DNA of 64,000 nucleotides from Onchocerca volvulus (taxonomy: Eukaryota > Nematoda > Chromadorea > Rhabditida > Onchocercidae), in the NCBI GenBank assembly GCA_000499405.2, contig HG738137.1, forward strand, positions 27,401,756 to 27,465,755. The letters run 5' to 3'. Position numbers and translations under genes: made by a program. The notes under the pieces were generated by a model. That model was given only the letters and a program-made list of their open reading frames with translations. It made no database searches and was not told the origin of the DNA. Below, one piece after another: positions 11,021-26,814 of the stretch (position 1 is the stretch's first letter; each line of letters begins with the position of its first letter).

Positions 11021-13902
11021 TTGCAATTATTAACTTCTTAAGAGAATAACTGATCTAAATGAAAATAAATCATTCGGATTTACTAATACATTAAAGCTTC
11101 ATAAGAAATGTGTGAAACGGAATAACTGTACAAAAAAATTAATTTCATATACAGATATATATGCTTTATCTGCCAACATGAAGTAAAAAAGGTTGAAACA
11201 TTATTTCGAGTGTTTGTCTAATTCATATAAATTGAAATTTATTGAAAACGATGATTCTATCGTTTAACACCAATAAAATGCAACGATAATGAAAGTTAAA
11301 ACTGTATCATTCAAAGGATATTCAAATGGAACAAAAAAAAAAAAAAAAAAAGAATAGGGAGATATCTCGTAGTTTTTATACATATACTATAAATTTAATA
11401 CTTAATTAAAATGCAACAAGAATGTATCTCAGAATTTCTACAAATACATTACAATTATATTCCTACGAATACAATGCAATCATCTTTTACTAAATTTTAT
11501 TCGACACTATTGGATTGGGCATTTTATAGTTAATTCATTAAATTTTCTCTTTCTAACTAATACTTTCATTCATTTGTATAAGTAGACATTATCAAATAAA
11601 ATTTGAGAAATGCATAATAATATGACTGATAATACAATAAATTCCTATCTATTGGAAGAATAACTAACTAATGGAAAGAAACTTGGATCAAAAGCAAAAT
11701 TTTATCTGAGATGTGGAAGGTTGGAGAATGAAGGGAAAGGGAAAATTCTTTTCGTTAACTGTTGTGTATATGTGCAAATCATATAATGCACTTCCGATAA
11801 TAATAAAAAAAAAAAAACACGCCCTCTTCTATTATCATTCATAAAACAAAATGAAAAATAATCCCTATATCTTCAATTATTTGCTGCATGCACTCTCTGC
11901 ATGCATGAATGTACGAACGCATGCACAGAATGCATGCAGTAAATAGAGGCGTTCGTTGACCACCCTTCCACTCCAGCACCAATTTAAAAAAAAAAAAACA
12001 ACAAAACACGAACCGATGTATGTCCCGTCACATCCTATAAAAATTTAGGCAAATATTTTACTACTTGTCTCTTTCGGATTTCGTTGGCTCGTGGGTGGAA
12101 ATTTCTTTGCTTCTGAGTTTGGCTGATAATTTGGGAGTAAAGTTGAAGTTTTAGAGAAATTCAGTTCATCTAATGTAGAATAACGCAGTTTTTTTCAAAC
12201 TTTCATTTTTTTAGTGAAATTTGAGAGGAATGAATTTGAAATTTGAAAACTTGATTAATCAAATCTAATTGTCGCTCCTGTTTATTATAAAGTTATTACG
12301 AAAACTTTTTCAGTTATCTATTAATAATATCTTCACACAACTTCAAACCTCAGTTTTAATTTGATTTGAATTTCTTGTAGCCGATCTGAATCTCAACCAA
12401 ACTGAAAAGCTAACTAAACGATTAAATAATCGAGGAAATATTTCACTTTTCAGATTCTAATTTGCAACTCAGATTGTATTCATGGAATGGAATTGGTGTG
12501 TCAGCAAAACTAATTTTTCACTTAACTTTATAATCATTTTGAATAATTCAGATTTAGTATTTTATTACTAACAAGAGAGTTTTGAACTGATCAATTTATC
12601 TAGTTTCAGAGATATTTTTCTCATATCTCTTGAGTATCGTATTTTATACTGATCTAAATTAATTATGAGTTATATGTAATAAACAACACGAATCTATCAT
12701 TTAAAGCCATTCATATATTTACAAAGAGATTAAAGAGCCATTTTCTTCCGAAGTTAGAATGCTGGAATAATTATCTATTCTTATCATTTATTAACACTCC
12801 ATTCTAGTTATTAATTTTCATCAGCGGCAAATCATTACAATTGAAAAAAACTCTTATCAATTTATTAACACTCCATTCTTTTGCTAATTTCTTGTAGCGA
12901 TGAATCTTCACCGATTAAAACTATCAAAATATCGAATTAATTTTGTTTGAAATAGAATTTTTCTCAACTGAGTGCTTATATGATTGTAATAGTCGGTTAG
13001 AATGGAATTTGCTTCTTTCATTTTCGAGAATATTAGCTAAGTTTTCTTCCCATAATATCACCACTATATTCAATCAAATTTTAATTTGAAATCACATGCT
13101 CATTCACTTCTCAGTTCATCTCACTCTCCATGACATATTTTTTATCAATATTTCTTTTGCAGTTTTTTGGACAAATGCGAATTTTCTGAAATAATGAGAG
13201 TAGGATAGTTTCTGTGTTTGGAAGTCAGAATTGTATTTGTTGCGAAAAAAAAGTCAAATTTAGTTTATGGGCCTTTATTTGTTAGTGAAAATTCCGGTTT
13301 TTTTTTCTTTCGAGAATTTAAACATTAATCTTATTCTGTTATTCTTTTTCTTCTAATTTTTTTTTTTTTTTTTTTTTTGAACCTTGCGATGATTATTAGT
13401 TTTTTCAAAAATTAAAGTTTTTCTAAAAGTTTTGCAAAAAATTATTTTGAAGAGAAAAGAATTGGTTTTTGAATTTGTTTGTAATATATATATATATATT
13501 GTAAAGTTCGAGTATGATTATTTTGCCGACTGAGAAACAAATGAAAGTACATTTTTAGTTATTTTTAATTTCAATATTTGTATTTCAAAGTGAAATTGGA
13601 AGCAAAGGAATTGATAATATATGTTACAAATGTAACATATTTATCCAAAAAATATCAAATGCGATAGAAAAAAATTAGAAGTTTTCTCATTTTATATTTT
13701 GATTTCAATCCTATCATCTTCTTTCTTATCATTATTCAAATGAATATTTCCAGATTCTAATTGTATTTTGGCTCATTTTTTGATAGTTTAACCAGCCTAA
13801 TCGTTAATGAATGAATTTTTTATGAATTCTTGCCAATGAAACTATAAAACAATAAATTTATAGAGATAGATTGCTAGGCTGAAACATCGGTAATAGATTA
13901 TT
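11021..13902. other. Divergent intergenic region between importin-13 and the O-methyltransferase gene
   Basis: The two flanking genes are transcribed away from each other, so both promoters should lie here. There is a GCATGC-rich cluster at 11885-11940 (separate entry) and a less AT-rich patch at 11940-12110 that could hold promoter elements. Otherwise I see AT-rich sequence, poly(A/T) runs and a short (TA)n at 13486-13498. No coding exon is visible. Confidence 0.5.
11885..11940. repeat. Cluster of GCATGC palindromes
   Basis: Within about 55 bases the self-complementary hexamer GCATGC occurs four times (CTGCATGCAC, CTGCATGCATG, CGCATGCAC, ATGCATGCAG), plus extra ATGCAT words. The outer arms are inverted relative to each other (CTGCATGCA ... 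TGCATGCAG), so the region could fold back. It stands out from the AT-rich background and lies about 870 bases upstream of importin-13. A cluster of binding sites or a small fold-back element are both possible. Confidence 0.6.
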
Positions 13903-15733
<1,831 letters not shown>

Positions 15734-16389
15734 CAAGAAAACAAATAAGATCGTTTTATGTGGACCATGCACTTATTTGATTTAGGACAATTTCTATAAT
15801 CCTCGATGACATGAATTATTATGGATTTTTCTTTTAATTTTTTATCAAATTATATCTGTTACTTCAAAAACAAACGTTACTATTCGTATAAAAATAAATA
15901 TAATTTTCATATTTTTGTAAAACAATTGTGCTTTTCATACTTGTATACGTTCTGATACAATGGATTAATCAATGAACAAATTAGATGAAATAATTTCTTG
16001 ATGCAAATAAAAAAATAGTTCGAAATAATCTTTACTTAAAAAACAACAATAGAAAATTAAACAAAGTATAACGATTTCAAAAATGTAATTAAAACTTTTT
16101 ACCAAAAAATCTAAGTTTTGAGAACTAATAAGAATATCCGTTTTAATCATATATTCAGTCTTTTTCAAAACTTTAAATTACATTCAAAAATAAAGACCCG
16201 TGTTAATTCGGTGAAAAAGGCAAAGCAAAGAAAATAAAAGAGAAAAATTATGAACTTTAAAGATTTTGAAAAATTCCCAATTGAACAAATAGAAAAAAAA
16301 AAAACTAGTTGTATGAATATGATCTACCTAGTACATATTTACTTACATATAAAAAAAATATCTAACAAATGTACAAATGAAAATGAATA
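15734..16389. other. Convergent 3' intergenic region
   Basis: The O-methyltransferase ends at 15733 and the poly(A) polymerase gene, read from the other strand, ends at 16390. An AATAAA occurs at 15892-15897 after the former. The rest is AT-rich with no gene that I can support. Confidence 0.6.
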
Positions 16390-19300
16390 TTATCGAACAT
16401 CAATATGTTCCAAATTTGGTGGGCCAGCAGAAGTCTGTAACAAAGCATTTCTTGCAGACGTAAATGCTTCTCTGATCAACTGCAGATTTTCAATACTTGT
16501 CACGCAACGCGCTGTATTCTTTTGATCGTACGGTTCTTCGATAAATATCTTAAAGCGCATAGTATTGTCTGCTAATAGCTCCCTGAAAAAAAAAAAAAAA
16601 AAAAGAAAAAAAAACAAAAAACAAAAGACATTTTTTTCTAATTTGAAAAAAACTCGGAGCGAGTGTAAATGTTATAAACAATCCGTAACCTCATCCGACT
16701 GCTGTAAGCCTACGATATGCAATGAGACTGAGTAGTGGCACTGCGAGCAAAAGATGTATATATGGCCCATAATCAAGAATTTGTTAAAGAAAATATAAAA
16801 AACAAATTGAACTAAATTTAAAGTACTTCTATCATATATAAAAATACAGTTAAAGATTTAAATAGTCTCAATAATTAACGAAATGATTACCTGCTATAAA
16901 CGCATCCATTACGAATCGATATTGCCTGATTTTTGAAGTCAAAACGAGCATAATAATCAAAAAATGCTATTAGCAATTCACCAACTGTTTCGGTATTAAA
17001 CTCACGAGCTAAAATGCTCTTCAGGAATACAAAATTATTTAAAGATATGAAACATTTTTCAGTCAAAAGAGCTAAAGATTGAGAACATTTGGTAATTGAA
17101 TCAAACGGTATTGATAGGAATAAAGTTCATTAAGACATACGTGGTAATGGATATGGTAGTTCTCGGAACAGTTCTAAACTGTCTATGCTACAAGTTGCAT
17201 TGAACAAAGCAGGATAGAGAAATTGAAGATTTGGCAAAACTGGTGGGAACGCTCCGCATTGCAAGAAATGTAGAACCATCAAAATGAGTGAATAGCTTCA
17301 AAAATACATTTCTTAACAATTAATTTAAAAGTTTAGACTTATTTTAACAATGAAATTTAATGAGCTTTAAGCAGAAATCTTTAGAAATTGGATTTGAAAG
17401 TAATAAATTGGATGTCTTTAAATAGCAAAAGGATATTATTTATAAAATTATGCGATAAATTCCGAAGATAAATTTATGTATGAAAATAAGAACAAACCTA
17501 TTCAGTGTTCCCATCATCGCGTTATTAATACCAGCATTGATTGCCCAATGCTTTACGAGCAAACAAAGTGCTGGGAAACGATCGTCAACCCTAGATGTTT
17601 ATGTTACAGTTCAAGCCACATACAAATTATTTTATCAATTTAAAAAATGATATTGTTCAAGAAGTTCACCACGGCCAATTAAATTTAACTTTCACTTGGC
17701 AAGTAAAGTTATAGGAAAAAATTAGGAAAATACCTTGAATAGTAGTGAAGAAGATGTGAATTATATATTCCAGCTACGTTATTGCAATTTATGTCTATTT
17801 CTAGTTCTTCGTATGGTGCAGCCATCTCCAATTTTATTATTGGAACCTAAGATAATTTATAAAAATACATTCAAGTACGAAAATACGAAAAGCATCCCTA
17901 TTACTATTTTCCAACAAGTTAACTTTCAAAAACTTACTTTAGCTGGTATATACTGACAAGTCTTGAACATTTGGCGCCAATCCGTAACAAACTTTTTATA
18001 CAATTTCCTCAGAACATGTATGCTATAACTGAAAATTTGACAATGTATTCTGTTTCATATACCATGTTAATTTAGAGTTTGACAGCATAGAGCCGAACTT
18101 CTATTTAAAAATTTTCAATATACATACACAAAAAGTTCAAACTGATGACTGACCTTCTGTTGGCTTCAAAACTCTGATTTTTGTAAGGCTGGCAAATACA
18201 TAAATCCATATCTGAATTATATGAACCACAACCATTTACAGTAGAACCAACGGCTATCAAATTGGAATCTTTGTAAACCTAAATGTTAATTATCAGCTCA
18301 AGTTTTCAAAATTTTTAATTTAAAAATTCTGATTATTTTCAAAATCAATCAACTACTTATGAAAATAACCTGACGTATAAGTGTTAAAAGCTTCTGTCGA
18401 ACTGTCATTTTCCACGAAAATGTCCGATCATCCTGAAATTTTTCGAATCAATTTGGTCAAATTAAGCAAAAAGAATGACAGATTGAAACAATTTAGAAAT
18501 TGAGTAAAAATTTGAAAGTGGAAGCTCAAAAATACCTGTCCATTGATCTGAAAATGTCTCCAAATATGTTCATCAAACAATTTGAATTCCCTTGCAAATG
18601 CTGTCTTCTTTTCCTTAATAACACTACGTATGGCTAATGATTCTTCCATGAAGCTGACTCCTAAACTGCGGTATGAGAAATTAATTGTCTAAAAGAAATC
18701 TCCGTAGAACAGAAAAAAAAGTTTTTTTTTTTTTTTTACAACAAAAAAAAAAGTTAAACCAAAATCATCAAATTTCTAAATTTAACAAAACTTTAAGATA
18801 ATACAAAATAAAATATAGACTCAATATTACATTTCTGAATATCCAAAAAATTACCTAACGTTAAACACAAGGTTCCATAACTTGATCCTGAATTGTTGGG
18901 AAACGGCGAAGGTATGTTTGTAGTGTGTATGTTTACGGGAGGTAGAATCTACAGCAAAACTATTGGTAAATGTAATTAATTTGTCCTAAGTTATTTCATA
19001 TGTTAATAAGGATCTAGGATATTCAAAAAAAGCTTACTCATGCTCTTAATACGTCAGAAAGAAGTTTCGGTAGAAAGAAGTTCCGAAAATTATGAAACAA
19101 AACCGAGAATAATAGTAAACGTATATTACTTTCCAAAAAAATACATCAATGTATTAAATACTAAATTAAACCAAAATTGAAGTCATCAAGAAAACTTTCC
19201 CAATAGTATATAAAATAAAAATGATCTTAATTAGAAATGAAAAATAGATAAAACGAATGCTTATGATAAAAAATTCCGAATTGTAATAAAAACACTTCCG

Positions 19301-22300
19301 TACCTCTTGCTCTTCTAAAATCACATCTGCATTATCGGTACCATCATAACAAATTAAATTTCCATGAGCATTATTATCAATTAAGCCATTTTTTAAAGCA
19401 AAAACTGATTTAGTTTTCACTGTAAAAAAAAAAAAAAAATGGAAATAAAGAATGATGTAACTGATTTCCTAAACTGACTTACTCAAATCAACCCGAATTA
19501 TATGGCAGATTTATTTGATGCCCTCATCCATGTTTAGTGATTTCCATAAAATAAAGATTGTATCTCAAAAATAATGAAACCAACTAATAAATAGTCATTT
19601 AATGGTCAAAGAAGATAAAGTCAAAAGAAAATAAGTTCAAAATTTCAGAGTGATCCTGATTAAAATTTTTTAAGAAGGTCTCAAATTTTAAACCGAATCC
19701 ACAACCTTCTGAATCAAATATTTCGCCTATGCTAATGGAAACAACTTTCCCACCTAAACAAAAAACTCAATTAATATTGCAAAAGTTAAAAAACCATACT
19801 TGCACAATTGTTATCACTGGGATCTTCGTTATTAACTAATGTCGCTTTAGCAGTTTTCGTGAGAATATGAAATGTCTGAAATACTTCGCTTATTCCCAAA
19901 GGTTAAGGTGAATTCTACATGACAGTAAAAACAAAAATTCTTACAGAAAGTTTCATCATTCAAAGAAGATCATTGGGAGTGTGAAGATACTCGGGTATCT
20001 TGCGGTGATAGCGCAAGTGAATGTTATGCAGAATGTAAACATGAAACTTACAAAAAAAGCTTATGCTATTGATTTCAAAATTTGACTTGTATTAAATTAT
20101 AATGATCGCTCAACTGCAAATTTCATTTATGTACTCACATCTTTTGCTGAATTAACATCTTTTTTTAACGTCGTTTTTCGTTTTTTATAAAGATTCACTT
20201 TGGGATCGGATATTAAAGCGGTGCTTGTCGATGGCACATTCAAAAGATTTGAAAAACTGGCTTCTTGCTCTTGTTTTGTTTCTTCAGTTTCCTGTTGAGA
20301 ATAAGAATAATTTTCCAGTAAGAGATTTCAAATGAAGTATGTCAATACCTTGTTTCTTTCATGAAATAAATGACTAAGAAATTAGAAAAAAAAAAAAAAA
20401 AATAGACTAGATATATAATACTTGAATAGAGTGCAGTTATTTTTTTGAAAAATCATAAGTATTTCATAAAGATGGAGAGACAAATCTGCGCAATTCCTTC
20501 TGCAGGATTTTTGAAAGCAAATTCATCTTATATCCTGCTAAAAATTACGAAAAATCTTACTTTTCTGCAAGAAAAATTCTTCGCTTCTAATAAATTTATC
20601 TTCGATTCATCCGCTTTTCGTTTCCTGTATAAAACATGTTGATGATAAAATTTTTTAAAATTAAAATCCGGAAATAAGAATAGTTAATAACGAAAATCTT
20701 GAATTTGAAATAAGACAAAGAATATTGCTAATAAAAAGTAAAAGAAATTCGTTATTAATCGTTCTTCAGAAAGATACTGACCTTAAAATTTATGATACTC
20801 TTCTAGTCGAACTTTGAAGTATTCGACTTTGTGTTTCATTACAAGTCAGTAAGATATAAAACTATATAGGACTAACAAAAAATTTGGCAGACAGAAAATG
20901 ATAACCTTTTTACAAGTCCATCCAATTTCATTTCATGCTTTTGTGCTATAATTCGATTCGCACTTAGCACCTCATCTGTTATTTTCACAAATTCTTCAGT
21001 ATTGAATCCATTCTTCGTAAGTTGAACCCAATGCGGCATTCCTATACAACAAATAAATTCGGTGATGCTTTAAAATAAAACGAAGCAAAGTTAAGGAATT
21101 TTAAAAAGATTCGAATCAAATTCGATTTCACTTCGAAAACAATTTAAAGGAGAGTTTTGTCGGAACAATCTGAAAGATATAATTAAATGAATATATTAAT
21201 ATCTAAAGATTAAATAGCAGGAAGATGTCGACGAAACCAAAGGATGCAATCAAAATAAACAAGAGGTGTTAAAGGTCAAGTAGTGCGATCAACAAGGATC
21301 AATAAGCTGCAAGAATAAACATGTTTACCGCCACAACGCTCCAATTTACAGATAAACAAAGTAAGGTCAAACGGCGACGCGTTTGAGTTCAGGAAAGGAG
21401 GAGAAATCCGAAGGATTTAAAAAATCAGGATTTCGGAACTGAAGTCAGTTTTAGACCGATACAGTTATTCAATATAGCAACAGTTCAGAGTTTCGATTGA
21501 TAAGCAATTCGAAAATTCAGACTGAGCAGCATTCTCCTATCTGATCTCTACGAGCGAAAAAGAAAAAAATAATAACTGCTTGTAACGTAAACGAAGAATC
21601 ACTCTTCCATCAATCAATAAAATTTTTCTTAATTCGTCTCTGTCACATAAAGGAAAATTTTTTTCCGACAAGTTTCACTAATATAGTTATTTCTGTACTC
21701 CTAAAGCATATTTATATGATCGACAGCTTAATAAATTAGATCAGAGATAGGATTTGGAAGTAATACTAAAAGTAAATCTGATGTGCTGATAAAATTTCTG
21801 ACTTTGAAGCTTGGATCATTAGATGGGAATACGCAAATTTAGATCCCCTTTCTGTATTCAAAATATCTCGAACATATAGACCAAAGATTTTATAATTAAA
21901 GCTTTAAGGATATTAGTTGTGTGCAAAATGATACTCTAAATTTCACATTTTTTCCATTAAAATCACAAATTCATTTGAAACCAAAATTTATATTTCGACC
22001 AGAAAGCGGTGATTTTTATAATGGCTACTCCAAAACTAAAATGAAATTATAAAGAACTAATTTACTTGCTGTCATTGTTTTTCTGAACCATTCAATAACA
22101 TTTTTCACAATTCTCCATTCCTTCATACGTCGCGAACGTTTTGTTTTTCCAGAGAATTCAGATCTACCAGACTTCCCTAAAAAATTTTCATATATAATAG
22201 AAGATTTAAAATAATGTTATTAGTTCTGTTTTAATTTTTTAATAAAATCGCATCCTCAAATATCATGTTCAGTCTTTTAAACTATTACAGAAAAAATGCA

Positions 22301-24862
22301 ATGATACAACTAAACAGCAAGGATGAAAATAAGAAGACATAATTTTTTTTTTTTTTTTTAATTCCATTTTTGAAACCATATCATCTTCGATACTAGTAAA
22401 AGAGACAAAAAATTAAAATTAAGTCATTCGTAATTCTAGAAAACTAAAACTAGAATTTCTAGTTGTCTAGAGCTATTAATGACTTAATTTCCTATCTCTT
22501 TTAACAGCGCTGGTTATTTCATCAAATGATTATGATATTGAAAAAAACGGGAAGAATAAAAAAATATTCCAAACTTACCAATCATGTGATACAAAACTGG
22601 TGTTATGAAACCCGCATGATAGAGCCGTCTTACAATACTTCGGCTAGCCGCCCAGAAAGCTTTCTTTTGATCCAAACCAAAACCAGCACCAAAAAAGTGT
22701 GAAGCTGGCAGATGATTGATCGTCATAAAAACATGATGACAATTTTCATCTGTGGTATTCAGCTTAACTTTCTGTTCTGCCGTTAGTTTGACAGCTTAAA
22801 AATATAGGAATCATTGGGTTTTATAAGAACTGATTTTTCGATAAGTTAGCTTATTTTATCACAGCATACAACTTACCATACAAGTGGAATTTACAATCTC
22901 TTTAATCATGCCGAATATTATTAAACTTCGAAAAACTGATTTTCTACAGTTGATATTTTTTCCAACTTCATTAACGACCAAATAAAACCCGCGCAATATT
23001 GCAATATTTTCTTTAAGCGAATAAAAAAAAACATATCATCAATCATAACATCCTTCTGTTGAGCTATTATATGACTTTACATAATGAAGAGAAAACGATC
23101 AACTAACTACGCGTATTCTTAACACACTCCAGATTTGTATGCATAAGCCAGTTCATTAGAAATTCCATATAACATGGATTTTCAAAAAATTCACCCTCAA
23201 TACCATCGATTGTCATTTGCTCATTCGCAGCACTGCAAAATTTCGAATAAGTATTTCAAATTCATTTTTTTAATGCTGAACTGTAAAAACAAATTAGAAC
23301 ATAGAAGCAAATGGCTACTCTTATCCAGTTTTATTAGTCGTAAAACATATATCTGTTTCAGATATATAAAGATATATATATATATATATATATATATATC
23401 GTAAGATATACATCTTCAAGATTTCGTAAAATTCACTTTCGATTAAAAGGCAAAATAATTGATAAATAAAAAAGTATTTAAAGGAAATAAAAAAATAAAA
23501 TACTGCTCCAGTATTCTTAATTAAAAAACAAGATCAATGCTATGAATGAGAGCATTTATTTATAAATAAATATTAAAACCTCTCGGATGCAACTGTGGAA
23601 GATACTGAAGCTTTTTCCTGCGAGCGTTTGTCATTAATCAAGGAAGTCTCTTTCAATAATGGCACAGGTCCATTTGGATCAATCGCAGTAGGTATTTTTT
23701 CCATTTCACCCAGCAAATATGGCTTCAACTGCCGACTAGAAAAAAAAGTCGTGATCAAAACTTGAAGAAATACAAGTGGACAACAGAATAATCTCATAAG
23801 AAAGGGATAAAAAAAAAGTAAGAAAAATATCTCGCTATGACAAAACAAACATGACTAAATTAGTTTTCAGGAAAGGAAAGTTACTGTCGAATCAAAAAAG
23901 AAAATGAAGGAAAAAGAAGATTGAATTTTTAATTAATAATTACATAACTAATAAAAAGAATAAACACACAACTTACAAAATTGGTTCGGCAACAGTAACA
24001 GAATATTTCAATTGATATCTGGAGAGTCTTTTCAAATACACTCCATAAGTTGAAGTTTTGATAACAGTACAGAGTTGAATCACGCTACCGACATCATAAT
24101 ACGCATCATTGCGATCCAAATGCATCCTCAAATTCGTTTTAGCCTTGCTACGAAGTAAAGCGCTACCAACGACATAGAATTGCTGACGATGCTATAATCA
24201 TTATATTTAATTGGTTTAAACCTAGAACACGAAACTATGACAATGTTTCTGAGCAATTAAGATTGCTTAAGTTATGATTGATGCAAATTTCAAAATAACT
24301 TACGAACGAATATGAATGCACTCCAATTTTCCGCTGTGCACAGGCACGCATCAATTGCCAAAATTTGTCATCTCTGCAATAAAGGCGAATTATCAGTTTT
24401 ATTTTTTGGTTATAAACCAAAAAACTCCAACATCAACAATCCTCTTCGAGAAATTCATGTGAACCCTACACAACATATAATTGCACACAAATAGTTGTAC
24501 ATACAATGAATGAGAGAGTCCACATGTCAAATCTCAGTTTACATTTTTTGAGATGTAAAGAAATAGACAATTTCTTTTTGTACGAGTACGAACAGAATGA
24601 TTTATTATAGGGTTGCCTCCTATAAGCAATCAGGAATAATAAACAATAATTGGGAGTAATAAATAAAAAAAAAAAAAATTGGCATAAAAAATCAAGAATT
24701 TGTGAATAACGACAAGATATCACAAATTATTCCTTACCTGGCATTATCATCTTCAATGCTTTCATTGGATGAATCCAACTGTATTATATCTATCACTTTG
24801 TTATTTGTGTTGTGAAGATTTCGTTCATGAACAGCGCAATTAGCTTCGTTTTTTGTAGTCAT
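16390..24862 (-). CDS. gld-2: GLD-2-type cytoplasmic poly(A) polymerase with long N-terminal region
   Basis: The C-terminal half is a clear non-canonical poly(A) polymerase (TENT2/GLD-2 type), which lengthens tails of cytoplasmic mRNAs, in nematodes mainly in the germ line. The nucleotidyltransferase site is AVGSTVNGCGSYNSDMDLCI (both Asp of DxD, about 18154-18278) with the third Asp in LEIDINCNNVAGI (17734-17846). Then follow the PAP-associated segment with WAINAGINNAMMGTLN and SLILMVLHFLQ, and the ending block IEEPYDQKNTARCV. Core exons: 18948-18855, 18660-18536, 18432-18370, 18278-18154, 18028-17938, 17846-17734, 17590-17498, 17295-17141, 17008-16891, 16582-16390. Upstream exons at about 24862-24740, 24376-24304, 24193-23978, 23737-23586, 23234-23107, ~22893-22878, 22796-22577, 22179-22071, 21040-20907, 20292-20140, 19878-19802 and 19419-19304 join in compatible phases (about 895 aa in all), but I recognise no domain in them. 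They could be a second gene. The start at MTTKNEANC is a guess. Confidence 0.82.
20907..24862 (-). other. Unrecognised N-terminal exons assigned to the gld-2 gene
   Basis: These exons encode about 440 aa without a familiar motif. Segments include WQLMRACAQRKIGVHSYSF, YYDVGSVIQLCTVIKTSTYG (a beta-rich stretch that might be an OB-like fold, inference only), FFENPCYMEFLMNWLMHTN, WAASRSIVRRLYHAGFITPV and a basic stretch GKTKRSRRMKEW. All junctions checked keep the reading frame; the tiny exon near 22880 is the weakest link. If this is a separate gene its stop codon is not visible, which is why I place it with gld-2. Two of these exons (23586-23737 and 23107-23234) have a decayed copy at about 30920-31430. 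Confidence 0.55.
21130..21590 (-). repeat. Dispersed repeat, copy 1 (inside a gld-2 intron)
   Basis: Read on the minus strand, this intron piece contains GGCGGTAAACATGTTTAT, then a TTATTGATC...TTGATC segment and ACTTGACCTTTAACA. The same words occur in the same order at about 28165-28285 on the plus strand. It is noticeably richer in G+C than the flanking intron. I see no protein in it. Boundaries are approximate. Confidence 0.65.
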
Positions 24863-26089
24863 TCTGATAACATCTTCAGCTGCCCGTCCTTAATTCCCGA
24901 GAAAAAGATAATGAATTTACATATGCTACAGATTCAAAATTAATATCATCCATGCACAATGTTCGAGAACAGATCAAAACTCATCTGATCCGTAATGTCT
25001 TTTACGTTTTTATCATAAAACTGTCACATTTAACTACTGAATTATATGATACTTGTAATACTGGATATTCACATTGTGAAACTCCAACTGTCTTGACTAT
25101 TAAGCAACTATTCTTCATCTCATATTCACATTGATAATCTTTCCGATGCCTTATTTTAATTTTATTCAAAGAGTAGGATATGAATAAATAGTAAGAATCA
25201 TGAATACAATCTAACAGCCTATACATTAAGTTAGATTCTAATAAGATACAACAAGGGAAGATAACTGCTGAATGGAACTACCAAGACGTAATACTAACAT
25301 TAGGTCAATGATATCTTTATGAATTTGAGCAAAATTTTGTTCGGAACTTTCAATTCATTACTACTTCTTTTCAGCCATTACTTTTACCGCTAAGAAATTT
25401 TATTTTATTTATTTATTTATTTTTTCATCGCTTGGACATTATTCGATCTATCAAATGTCATTTACTGCGATCAAAAAATTTGCTGTATCAGGAAAATCTC
25501 AGGATTCGCTAAAAAATCGTAATTTGCTTCAGGGAATGTAGTACAAAACTCCCAAGATTAATGTATCGTAACTAACTTTATGAAATCTTAGTTAGACTCA
25601 TATGAAATTATTACTTAAACAATATAATCTATATTATATCTTGTATCCTTATTAGGTTATCATAATTCCAATAGATTTGTCTTTTCATATTTTCTAACAT
25701 AGTATCCATTATTATTGGTAAAACTATGTGTATGTGTAGATGGGATTGAAATAACTTGGTGATATCAAGCTAAATAAATCAGATATTTCAAACATTGAAT
25801 AAGAAATACAAATTTGTAATTCATAGTTGAGTACGACATCAACCAATTATTGTTCTGATTTGAACACGACATTAACTAATATCTATGTAAATATAGGAAA
25901 ATAATAATAAAACAGAAATGTAGATGCAAATAAAAGAACAGATAGACATGGTATGAAAAGATATGTAGACATAGTATGAAAGGAACAACAGAATAAAAAC
26001 ACTAAGAATTCTCAGAACAATTACTAGCAAACCCCCAGCTCATCCACATTATAATTTCAAACCATCGTTACCCACAACTTTGCTAAATC
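24863..26089. other. Upstream region of gld-2
   Basis: AT-rich DNA with no exon that I can support. A (TTTA)n stretch lies near 25400-25422. At about 25990-26060 the minus strand keeps a weak match to the mitochondrial-like segment at 31468-31674, and at 26110 a GCGGCCGCAC...TTTTTAACG block begins that is shared with 31715. The region should contain the gld-2 promoter. Confidence 0.45.
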
Positions 26090-26400
26090 CTACGCCGATT
26101 CCAATTTAATGCGGCCGCACGTTTTTAACGGAGATTCACTAATAAGGTTTAACGAATGAAAGTTGAGTACTTCGGGAAGCTTTGTCTTCTATTATCTTAA
26201 TGACATTGGGGTATTCTTTGAAAAGATTAAAAAGACGACATTACATTAAATTTAACTGAAATGTTTTAACTGAAATAGTTCCCAAGATTTTACGAAAAAA
26301 AACAATAATATTAAATATATATAATCTATTCTAACAATTCTAAGAATTCGGTAACATCATATTCTTCTGCATTTTTTTGTTATTTAAACAAAATCATCTC

Positions 26401-26485
26401 TTTTCTTGATATTATTTTAATCGATAAATAAAATCATAAACAATACTTTGACAGCATTGACTAAAATAATATCAAGAAAAGAGAT
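26401..26485. repeat. Inverted repeat with about 20-bp arms
   Basis: TTTTCTTGATATTATTTTA at 26400 is followed about 45 bases later by its exact complement TAAAATAATATCAAGAAAA. The right arm overlaps the start of the decayed pam-1 exon 2; the intact gene has only part of this arm (AAAATATCAAGGAAAG), so the perfect hairpin belongs to the copy. Confidence 0.75.
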
Positions 26486-26719
26486 ATCTTGCGTTGTACC
26501 GGTGAGGTTTGAATGTTTGCCACAGTTGGCTAAAGCAACGCATTATGCTTTAATTTGGTGTTAAACTTTAAAAATTTTGCTTTCTCTAGACACAAGACGA
26601 CTGAAACCTAAGTTACTTAAACTGTTGTCAACGAAAATTTGGTTATTATTGAAAATGTATCTTCTTTTCAGTCAAGATTTTCAAAGTTGGTCTTTCTTGA
26701 CTCATTAAAGTTTAAGATC

Positions 26720-26721
26720 TA

Positions 26722-26764
<43 letters not shown>

Positions 26765-26780
26765 TGAAAAAGAGTTCAGA

Positions 26781-26814
<34 letters not shown>

